64,000 bases of DNA, taken from NCBI RefSeq assembly GCF_963676685.1, contig NC_092354.1, positions 19,288,746-19,352,745 of the forward strand, given 5' to 3'. This DNA is from Mytilus edulis. Taxonomy: Eukaryota; Mollusca; Bivalvia; Mytilida; Mytilidae. The position numbers were made by a program, and so were the translations under genes. A model generated the notes under the pieces. The model did not search any database. It saw nothing but the letters and a program-made list of their open reading frames with translations, and was not told the origin of the DNA. Shown one piece after another: positions 33,730-43,700 of the stretch (positions within the stretch are counted from its first letter, which is position 1; every line of letters begins with the position of its first letter).

Positions 33730-35358
33730 TCAAAAGTTTGTCGGTATTACACGATAAAGTGGAATCATCCCTGAAACGACACAATTAAAATGTGTATCAT
33801 CATTGCGTATACATGGTATACACATGTGTAACTTTAATTCACTACGTCGTTTAAAATCTTTACTACACACGTCACAGGTGAAAGGTTTCTCATCATTGTG
33901 TATACACATGTGTGACTTCAAATCACTAGGTCGTTTAAAATCTTTACTACAAACTGTACAGATGTTAGGTTTATCCTCATTGTGTATAAACATGTGTGAC
34001 TTTAATTGTTGATTAAGACTAAAACTTTTACCACATTCATCACATGTATAAGGTTTATCACCCGTGTGAAAACGCATGTGTGACTTCAAATCACTAGGTC
34101 GTTTAAAATTTTTACTACAAACTTTACAGATGTAAGGTTTATCCTCATTGTGTATAAACATGTGTGACTTTAATTGTTGATTAAGACTAAACATTTTACC
34201 ACATACATCGCATGTATAAGGTTTATCACCAGTGTGAATACGCATGTGTGACTTCAATTCACTAGGTCGTCTAAAATCTTTTCCACACACGTCACAGTTG
34301 AAAGGTTTATCACCAGTGTGCATACGCATGTGTGACTTTAATTGACTGAGTCGTCTATAATCTTTTTCACACACGTCACAGGTATAAGGTTTATCACCAG
34401 TGTGAACACGCATGTGTGAATTTAATTGATTAATTTGTCTAAAATCTTTTCCACACACGTCACAGTTAAAAGGTTTATTATCATTGTGTATACGCATATG
34501 TGACTGCAAGTATGGTTTAAGACTAAAAGATTTACTACATACATCACAGCTAAAAGGTTTATCACCAGTGTGTATAAGCATATGTTTCTTTACGTGCAGC
34601 TTCTGTCTAAAAGCTTTACCACATACATCACAGCTAAATAGTTTAACATCAGTATGAGTTCTCATGTGCAACTGTAAGTCATAACTCTGTGCAAATTCTT
34701 TACTGCATATATCACATGTATAAGGTTTATCATCAGTCATACCAGTGTGATTTATCATGTGTGACTTTAATTCACTAGGTCGTTTAAATTCTCTTCCACA
34801 AACGTCACAGTTAAAAGGTTTATCATCATTGTGTATACGCATGTGTGACTTTAAGTTTGGTTTTAGACTAAAAGATTTACTAAACACATTACATTCAAAA
34901 GGTTTATCACTAGTGTGTATTCTCATATGCATCCGTAGGTGATATCCACGATTAAAATCTTTACCACATATTTCACATTTATAAGGATGGTTAGCAGTTT
35001 GCAGAATTGTGTGTGTCTTTGATTCACTAGGTTCATCTTTTAACGTTTCTTCCCTTTCCAATCCTTTAACACACACTTTAGCACTTTTTTCGGACTTGTC
35101 ATGCCTTTTCAATTCTTGTCCACACAATTGACACTCATTCTGTATATTTTCTTCCCTTTCTAATCCCTTACCACACAGTTGACAAGTGCAATTCTTACCC
35201 CTATTATTACATATCGTGTCTTCTTTTATAAAGTGGTCTGGTTTATGATCAGGGGACACGTTAATTAAACCCATTGTAATTTTGTTGTCAGTCATTTTCT
35301 GTGTTTTGCCCCTTTTTCTCCGTTTTTGCTTTTGTTGTCTGGCTTTCATTCTTAACAA
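33730..35358 (-). CDS. C2H2 zinc-finger protein, 13-finger array
   Basis: The frame opens at a TTG at 35358. The first ATG is at 35349 and abuts a pyrimidine-rich tract ending TTAAG (35351), a likely splice acceptor. The conserved paralogue start MTDNKIT is at 35295. The N-terminus has a basic stretch (KARQQKQKRRKRGK, possible nuclear signal) and Cys motifs [12 protein letters not shown] / CQLCGQELKRHDKSE. Thirteen fingers follow from about residue 128. Finger 2 is defective (CNVF) and the last finger loses its second His. Linkers alternate TGDKPY, NEDKPY and NDDKPF. Probably a nuclear DNA-binding regulator of the lineage-expanded bivalve C2H2 family. It is longer and better preserved than its paralogue at 20.8 kb; ligand DNA unknown. 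Confidence 0.82.
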   Translation of the reverse strand: MLRMKARQQKQKRRKRGKTQKMTDNKITMGLINVSPDHKPDHFIKEDTICNNRGKNCTCQLCGKGLEREENIQNECQLCGQELKRHDKSEKSAKVCVKGLEREETLKDEPSESKTHTILQTANHPYKCEICGKDFNRGYHLRMHMRIHTSDKPFECNVFSKSFSLKPNLKSHMRIHNDDKPFNCDVCGREFKRPSELKSHMINHTGMTDDKPYTCDICSKEFAQSYDLQLHMRTHTDVKLFSCDVCGKAFRQKLHVKKHMLIHTGDKPFSCDVCSKSFSLKPYLQSHMRIHNDNKPFNCDVCGKDFRQINQLNSHMRVHTGDKPYTCDVCEKDYRRLSQLKSHMRMHTGDKPFNCDVCGKDFRRPSELKSHMRIHTGDKPYTCDVCGKMFSLNQQLKSHMFIHNEDKPYICKVCSKNFKRPSDLKSHMRFHTGDKPYTCDECGKSFSLNQQLKSHMFIHNEDKPNICTVCSKDFKRPSDLKSHMCIHNDEKPFTCDVCSKDFKRRSELKLHMCIPCIRNDDTHFNCVVSGMIPLYRVIPTNF

Positions 35359-35489
35359 AAAGAAAAGAAAAACATAAATCAGTGAATTTAATTTGAATAT
35401 CTAACATTTTCTAAATATCTTAGGTTTTTTTTATACACGTAAATACGTTTTAATAATAGCTATGGGTCATGCTATTCAAGAAGTATCCC

Positions 35490-35770
35490 TCTGATATACA
35501 GTTGTTGTTCCTTTTTGAGTCTAAAAATGAACTTTAAATTTTGATTTTTTTCTCTATCTTCGTGCCATTTGTTATTTGTAGAATTTTTAAAAGATGTACA
35601 TCATTGAGGCAGTTACATATCATCACAACTCGGCCGATTCCGTACCTTCGTCTAGATAGAAGACTATCGAATTCACCCGAGGATTGTCGATTGAAATCAG
35701 GGAATCTGATTGGACGAAATAAATGCATGTCGTCATTTGGTAAGTAACCGCCACAATATGCACTGCCCAA
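35490..35770 (-). other. Upstream region shared by zinc-finger paralogues (second locus)
   Basis: Homologous with 21950-22140 and, for the part 35620-35700, with 315-395. The minus open frame 35534-35770 is not conserved at the sister locus and is not called as a gene. Confidence 0.5.
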
Positions 35771-36164
35771 TTAAGCAAGTGAAATTAAAAGTTGTGTTTC
35801 GACAAATTCACATACTATTTGTATTTTTCTCTGTTATAGACATTATAAATAAACTGTTATCACAGAGATATGTCTCGACTTTTTGAAATTTCGATAATGC
35901 AAAATGTTGAAATCAAAATAGCAACACTTTAACATGCAAGTCTTGCAAATATTCAAAGTCAATGAACCCTGACTGAAGGTACATGGCTTAACCATCCCAA
36001 TGGAAATAAAATGTGCAAATGCTGATACAACTGCATCCAAATACTATTGACTTATCATAAGTAGTTGCCTTTAAACAAACCTAAACACAAACTTATACAT
36101 GTAAACTCGGCAACATCTGAAAGTAAATAATCCCTAACAAAATAAGTAAACAGGAAATTTATAA

Positions 36165-36690
36165 AAATTACCATATATTTGATATTGATATCAACACCGA
36201 AGTGCTGACTACTGGGCTGGTGATACCCTCGAGGACGAAACGTCCACCAGCAGTGGTATCGACCCAGTGGTGTAAATAGTTATCAAAGGTACCAGGAATA
36301 TAATTTAGTACGCCAGACGCGCGTTTCGTCTACATAAGACTCAGCAGTGACGCTCATATCAAAATATTTATAAAGCCAAACAAGTACAAAATGGAAGAGC
36401 ATTGAGGAACCAAAATTCCTAAAAAGTTGTCTCAAATACGGTTAAGGTTATATATACCTGGTGTAGGACAATCCTTAGTTTTTTTTTTTAATTTTTGTAA
36501 ACCGGAAATATATAAAATTGACAAACCACATTACTGATATTCATGTCAATACCGAAATGTTGACTACTGGGCTGGTGATACCCTTGGGAACGAAATGACC
36601 ACCAGCAGTGGCATCGACCCAGTGGTGTAAATAGTTATTAAAGGTAAATGTACCATGATTATAATTTAGTACGCCAGACGTTAAAATTGT
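36165..36690 (-). mobile_element. Tandem hammerhead-ribozyme repeat, 361-bp period
   Basis: Two units share TTTGTAAACAGGAAAT-like text, ATATTCATGTCAATACCGAA, CTGACTACTGGGCTGGTGAT, CCACCAGCAGTGG, CATCGACCCAGTGGTGTAAA and TAATTTAGTACGCCAGACG. The last word starts at 36301 and 36662, i.e. 361 bp apart, close to the monomer sizes of animal retrozymes. The left unit keeps a full hammerhead; the right unit is cut inside it after GCCAGACG. Confidence 0.82.
36309..36353 (-). ncRNA. Hammerhead ribozyme with core mutation
   Basis: Minus strand: GCGTCA-CTGCTGA-GTCT-TATGT-AGAC-GAAA-CGCGCGTC-TGGCGTAC. It has the same architecture as the copy at 27.5 kb and a better stem I (GCGUCA with UGGCGU), but the invariant CUGAUGA reads CUGCUGA. 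The changed core adenosine probably cripples cleavage. Confidence 0.82.
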
Positions 36691-36889
36691 CACTTCTGGT
36701 ATTATCTGAAAGTTGAAAAAATGTATGGTTCTGTATACTTGCACATAACTCAAGTACAGAAAATAGCTACTTCCCGATTACACAACGATACTTCAGGTTT
36801 GCTTTTCCAAGGTTATACGACTTGCAACCTAATTAACGCAACATGTTCCATGGCGTTATCAATTATCGACCCATTTCAATTTTACCCAC

Positions 36890-37930
36890 TGTGTCCAAGT
36901 TATTTTGAACATTCCTCACCCTTTCAGATATTTTTTTACAACACAATGCTGAATTTAATTGAAAACAAATTATATAACTATAAGTAACTATAAATAACTA
37001 ATTTTATTCAGTGTAAAATCCAGTACAAAGTCCTACAAAAGGATCATCGCTGAAACACATGAACACATATATATATATAAACATATACAAAACAACAATA
37101 AAACATAACAGACAACAATCCCTCTCGTTTTGATAGAGGTTGCATTCACATATAAAATGAAACTCATATTCAAGTTTGTTATCAATACTATGTTTACATA
37201 TTCTTGATCCAACTTGAAGCGTATGATCAAGGATTTACTATACAAATCCTTGGTATTATTATATCTGCCTTTTTCAATGTGTAAATGTGGTTTGAAATTC
37301 TTAATTTACATAACTGTCAAATATATTGTTTTGAGTTATTTAACTTTGTATAAGTCTGAGATTTATATTCCTTTTTAAACTTGTAATATGTGGGAAGTTG
37401 TTTTGCTTTTAATATAAATATGTTATCCTTGCGTTCCATATATTTACTTTTTTCAAACAATCGAAACATCGTAAAATTAGATAAATTCATTGATGTATGT
37501 TAACCTGTTTAGTGTATTTCAGATTGAACTAAATTTTTTTCTCATCTGAAACCATCTGACTTATGGTCGGGTTTATCCGTGAAAAATTGTTGCACAATCA
37601 AATTATAAAAAGTTATGTATCCTTCTTCTTCTTCTTCCCGGTTACGAGTCGAACTCTATAAAAGTGTAATATATTGACTCGGGCGCATCTCAAACAGACA
37701 GGAGGCCACTCCTCTCTATGTTTCGGAAGCATTGTTTGTAGTTTTGATTATGTAAGGTATGTATAACCCTACCATTAGTTGTGTAACACAATATTATACA
37801 GGAATATATAGATCGTGTACTCACTTATTCAAATATTCACGACAGATGAAACATGTATAAAAAGATATAAACACAAAGGGAGATAATTACAGTTATTTAC
37901 TTATGGAGTGCCAGTTTAAAATTAACTGTG
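36890..37930 (-). other. Upstream DNA of the zinc-finger locus (second copy)
   Basis: The part 37400-37930 matches 24260-24720 in order (see that entry), without the TTA expansion seen at the first locus. No conserved protein frame. Confidence 0.6.
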
Positions 37931-38084
37931 GTTTAACATGTGATTAAAATTTAGCCGAATGATAATGTTATCACATTTTGTCTCTCTTTCAAATAATGTT
38001 ATCTTCTCAAAAGTTTGGCCAATTTTTCATAGCATTTTCTATGTTTCATTTTAAAGTACATAAAAGGGGAGACTGGTAATCAGT

Positions 38085-38475
38085 AAGACATTCTAAGATA
38101 ACAATACGAATACTAAAAATCTGGATTAAAAATAAGGCGTATAGGTATAGTTTTCAATTTGTTAGTGGGCATGACGTAAAACAGCGAATCAAAGAATTCA
38201 AATTTATTTATAAATTATATAGGACAATGCTGTTGATTAAAAAATACTCCATTCCAGGACCTTTTGTTTCCCAAATAATTAATATTACCAATAATTGATA
38301 AGTTCAATTTCGACGGGTTCAAACAGAAAGATTTGAAAGCAGAGAAAATTGTGTATCTTATAAATCGGCATGACTTTATCAGATGACAATACTAATACTA
38401 AAATAAGGCTTGCGCATAGTTATATACTTTAATTCAGTCATGGACCCGCGATATCATGGGTTTGTTCTAGTATAA
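38085..38475 (+). repeat. ~390-bp interspersed repeat, second copy at 58.8 kb
   Basis: TAAGATAACAATACGAATAC, GGGCATGACGTAAAACAGCG, ATACTCCATTCCAGGACCTT, CAGATGACAATACTAATACT and GGACCCGCGATATCATGGGT recur in order at 58805-59185. The end is near-palindromic (GACCCGTGATATCACGGGT in the other copy). From 38476 to 39634 I see only G-run-rich and AT-rich DNA. Confidence 0.85.
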
Positions 38476-39652
38476 CAAATAAAAACGTGTACACAAACTC
38501 CAAGGCTAATCAAAAGGCGACGTCCATAAATGAAACTTCAGCTATCAATCAACAGATCAAGTGGAAAACAACTGTCCTCTACCTACCTGATTTGTTGTGT
38601 GCAATTTAAGGGACGTATCATTTTTTATCTGGGAGGGTGGACTGGTCAAAATGTAGGGGGGGCATTTTTTTCTGTGTTTGGAAAAGGGGGGTTCATTTTT
38701 TTTTATAAATTCAAAGAGGGGGGGGGAATCAATATTTTTTGCACATGGAAAAAAACTAAGTATAGTTAAAATACATCATGAGACAAAATGTCAAGAAAAA
38801 CATAACAAAAGTCAAGGTTAACACCATTCATATAAAATTAATAAGTTAAACATCACAATTAAGACTTTATTTTTGGTGATGAAGGAAGCTGCCTTTTTGT
38901 GTCACATAAAATGCATGCTTCATAACCCAAATACTTCAGTCCTTATATTTCTTTGAATTGGGTCACTAAAATTACTGTCACGTTTTTGTTTTAATCAGCT
39001 TAATAGTTTGTGAGAAATTAAGTATAAAATCAAACGAAATCAATAGAAATTTGTGCAAAATTTCATCAAAAAATCTAAAACACGTTGCATCATAAGAGAA
39101 TATAGTGTAGAACAATAAATTCTCCAGTAAATGATTAAATATTCATCTACTCTACATACAAAAGATGAATACTGACACAAAAGGTGATTCCGAGATGAAA
39201 AACGCCACTTATATACTTTTTTGTTTTCATTACAAGATCCAGCTGGGTCCTTTATACCTCAAAGTTTGTACTTTTAAGGCAAATAAATCAAAATTTTGAG
39301 GTTACTATCACACATTTATTAACTAATTCTAACAATAAATGAGTAATTGAATTGTCCAAGCTGAAAGTATGAACTACATCAAGTTTTTTTAATAGTCCAG
39401 TATACAGGAAATCAGAAAAAAGTCAGAAAAAGTTCAAAGCACTGGCTTGCTCCACTTACTAATATTCATGGAAAAGCCCCATTTCAAGGCAAAACATGTT
39501 TTTGGACTCAATCCACTGATAATATTTCATGTTTGCAATGTTTTTGTGAAATAACATAATTATTAAGTATTTTGCATGTTACAATTTTGGTATGTTTAAT
39601 AGAGGGGGGATCAAATAACATAGTGTAACATTATGGGGGGGGGGGGGGGGGG

Positions 39653-40736
39653 TCAAGAAAATTTTATATGTTTGATTTCAAAATGACCAGCAAAATTGAC
39701 CTTAATAAGCATTGTGTTAAGAATTAATTGCTTCTTTTATAAATTCATTGGGGGTGTTTTAAAGCGTTGACCAAAGTACATTTTGTACGAAGCGCGGAAA
39801 TATGCGCACGGTCAACGCTTTTACAATCCTAGTATGAAATAATTAAAAGAAGCATTCAATAGATATAGGAAGATGTGGTGTGAGTGCCAATGAGACAACT
39901 CTCCATACAAATAACAATTTAAAAAGTAAACCATTATAGGTTAAAGTACGGCCTTCAACACGGAGCCTTAGCTCAATACTTATAATTACATTTTTTTGCT
40001 ATGCTCATGAAAAATTCATTTTTATCAATTATTTCTTTAAATAACCTGTGCTCTTTTTTAGTGACGTGTCATCATAAACTTCATTGGGATATGAATGTGA
40101 GTTTTAGTATGATGCACAGGCGTTTAATGTTATCCAATCAAAATAACACATACATGTACTATATTAATTATAATAAGTTTCATAACATTAATTGGTTGAG
40201 GTAGAAAACGGAAACAATCAAACAAAAACAGCATTTTCACATATATAGAGTCGTAACTACATGTAATGGGAGGGGGAGTAGGAGGGGGTGAACGGATCAT
40301 ATAAAAATTGCGGTTTTTATCCAACGCAATCATAGGTTTGAACGTAGTTTTCAATTTAGACTCGTTTATATTTTTTCATTTGGGCTTGTATCATATTTTC
40401 CCTCCGGTTTATATGATCCGTTCATCTTATATTGACTCTTAACATTTAAGTGTCTATCTAAAAATTAGGGTACTTTTTATATGGCCTTCCAAATACCGTT
40501 TCGATCCCTAACATCACTAAAGAGACATTTATTGTCGAAATCCGGATCTGGTGTACAAAAAAAATATTGACACCGTATGTTTGTGGCATAAAATCGTGGC
40601 TACAAGTTAAAAAAAAATTCTGTTTAGTATTAAATTTATATTAAGATCCATTTTGTTACATCTTGTGATCAATTTTATTTGGCAATCGCCAATGGCAGTC
40701 AGCAGGGTTAAAGAACATTAGTTGTTCGACCTGTTA
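39653..40736 (+). repeat. Left ~1.08-kb direct repeat flanking the LINE
   Basis: Nearly identical to 46148-47218. The length difference (13 bp) is fully explained by one indel (AGCAAAATTGACC at about 39689). I noted only two substitutions (near 40380 and 40720). It begins at an 18-G run and ends ..CGACCTGTTA. Inside are a foldback AAAGCGTTGACC/GGTCAACGCTTT (about 39761-39822) and a common mussel repeat (GTGAGTGCCAATGAGACAAC). Confidence 0.92.
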
Positions 40737-43700
40737 TATATATCTTTATTTCCTCCAATAATGAAGAGCATTAGTTAGATCGATAGTTAAAGTAAAGTTG
40801 GAAGATAGGACAGTATATTTACAAACAATATATCAAAATTAACCTTTACACAATTATATAAACGTGAAGAATGCGTAACAAGAGAATAAAATTAAATGTT
40901 TATCAGCCTAAGAAAGTACCAATGTTCACACAGTAGAATCTTTTACACAACTAATTGTCTAATATGTAGAAATTGTTCTATTCATCCAATTCAAGTCGCA
41001 CACATCCAGTATATGTTTGTGATGCAGGCCTTTTGAAACATAGTCCGTTCATCTTCGTTTAGATCAAAGTCTGTATGACATGATAAGATGCATGCTAAAA
41101 AGTCTTCGTCAGTTAAACTATGTAGATAGGCACTGAATTCGATTGGACCTATATCTATTAAATCACACCAAAACTTGTCCCTTTTTGACTGGAAAGTTTC
41201 ACAAGAGAGTACAATGTGAATAGTTATATCACCGAAAAACCTTCCGCACTTGTCACACAGAAAAAACGGTTCTTCATATGGACGGGTTAAGGTACACAGA
41301 TTGACAATAAAACGGCACTGTTCTATAAGTAATGGATGTTTTCGGCTAAAAGTCCAAGCAGGATGAAGACCTTTTGAAAGTGTATGTATACGACTGAAGA
41401 ATTTAAAATCTTTGTCTATTTGTGTCCTGAAACGCCACAATGATTCCTCGGTTTCTTGGACGGCAACTTTAACTGTTTTCTTCCATTGAATGTAAGTTGG
41501 GAAATGACCTGTACTCAGGTAAGTATCAAAGTCTGACAATCTATAATTGACCAAAATTCTATGTATATCAGGAATAAATCCAAGCTGGTGTTTAACACAG
41601 TTATATTTAAATTCCATAGCTCGGGTAAGAAATATCTGCTTTGGAAGCATTGAGTCTTTCATTAATATTAACTTTCCAAGAAATAATAATTTCCGTTCAT
41701 CTATGTATGACTCGGCGGACTTCCATCCAATCAACGCAGTTACCATATCAGATCTAGTTTGCCTTGGTAATCCCTGTATAGATTTACACACATACCGTTG
41801 TGCACGTTCTAGTAATAAAATCTCGGTGTTGGTAATTTCGGTCCACAATTCACATCCGAAAAAAGCTTTCGTGAAACATACCTGACGAACTATACGGTTA
41901 CAAGTGTCAATACTGATAACAGAAGGATGTAAACCTGATTTGATCAACCCTAATGCTGAAGATCTTAATGTTCTGCAGGCTTGAAGTGTTCTGTCCATAG
42001 AATTAAGATTACTGTTCAATAGGACTCCTACATGCCTAGCGGAAATTTCCAATTGTATGCTGCTGTTGTACAGTAGAATATCCGTATGTTGTTTTGATTT
42101 GGAAAAATTAAGTTGAATGCTTTTTAGTGGATTAAACTTAAATTTCCAATCAATGCTATAATTTTCGCAAATTGTAACCATTGTCTGCATGTTACAACAG
42201 TTAGTACTGATCAAAGCGATATCATCTGCTTGAACTGGTGATGAAATATGAATGTCCGTTACGAGTATGCCACGTCTACAATCGGAAAGCTCTTCTAACA
42301 AGTCATTAATATATAACAAATACAATTTAGATGATAAGCTGCTCCCTTGGCGAACACCACGGTAAACTGGGAAGAAACGTGAGATTTGTCCGTTGTAAAG
42401 AACTGCACTTTTAGCGTCCGAGTACATATTAGCCATAAGCAACCATAATTTTCCAGTTACTCCATATTCAAGCAGTTTGTACAACAATCCGTTGTGCCAA
42501 ACAGTGTCAAATGCTTTTGTTGAATCAAGTAAAACAACTATAACTTTTCCAAGTCTTTCAATATGGTGATAAATGGATTCATGAATATTGAATGATGTAT
42601 GTAAACACGATAGACACTGCTGATATGCCGTTTGCTGTGGGTTTGGAAAGCATTTGTTGTCTTTTTTCAATTCAAGTTTTAAATCAATGATTTTATCAAA
42701 CACTTTTCCAATACACGGTGCTAAACTTATTCCTCGATATGAGTTTGGATCACTTTTACATTTTTTCCCTCCTTTAAATAAAGGAACAATCAAACTTGAT
42801 TTCCAAGATTTTGGAGAATAAAAGTTGTAACAAACTAAGTTGAAAAGTTTTGTCATGTGATTTCTCAAACTGTTGCCGCCGTATTTCAGATGTTCATATT
42901 CGATGTTATCTAATCCAGACGCTTTATTATTTTTTAGGCACTTCAATACCTTTTCCACTTCGTTAACTGTAATATTTAGCTTAGTGTTGTTATAAAATGT
43001 TCCTCTGAAATCTTTGTTAGCAACCTCAACAGTCTTGGTTATCACCCGTTCCTTGTCACTAACCGGTTCTGATTCAGTATTTTGTTTGAAGATTGACTCG
43101 AAGTGCTCTGCCCATCCATCTAAGATATCATCCTGGGTCGAACATTGTCTCCCATTTACAATTAGTCTTGATAAGCAGCTTTTAGACTTTTTATTTTTGT
43201 TCAGAAATGACCAGAGACGTTTTTGATCTATATCGAAATCCTTTTCGAGTGAATTATATGTTTCTTGCATATGCTTTTGATATGCATTTCGTAATTCCCG
43301 TCGGAAGTTTCTTTTGGCTGATTTGTATTCTTGAAATATGACGTGTTCACCTCTTGGCCTATTACAAGAAATCCATTGTTGGCGTTTTGAAGCCATATTT
43401 TCATGCAGCGCATTTACTTGATGAGTCCAGTATGGTTTAAGGTATTTTACGAAAGTTTTGTGTGGTAAAGTTTCTGTTTCAGCTTGTTGTATTGCATCAA
43501 CGATGTTCGAGTAATAACACTCTATATCACAATTAGAACATCCTAAACTCGGTATCTCCACGCCCCAAAGATGCTGTGAAGTTGCAAAAGAGAAGTCTTC
43601 CAAATTGTTCTTTTCTCTAGCCTTGTTCCATGATACCTTGGATTGTTGTATTATAGTTTCCGTGTCTGCATTTACTGTATTGTCTAATATTAGCTTGGCT

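Noticed and set aside
36215-36260. Second hammerhead around CTGGTGA..GACGAAACGTCC
   Set aside because: It resembles the CUGAUGA/GAAA spacing, but the first box is mutated in every copy and the pairing is better explained by a simple nested hairpin.
40001-40354. Two short open frames repeated identically at 46483-46836
   Set aside because: Identity comes from the recent 1.08-kb duplication, not protein conservation; no domain or codon signal.
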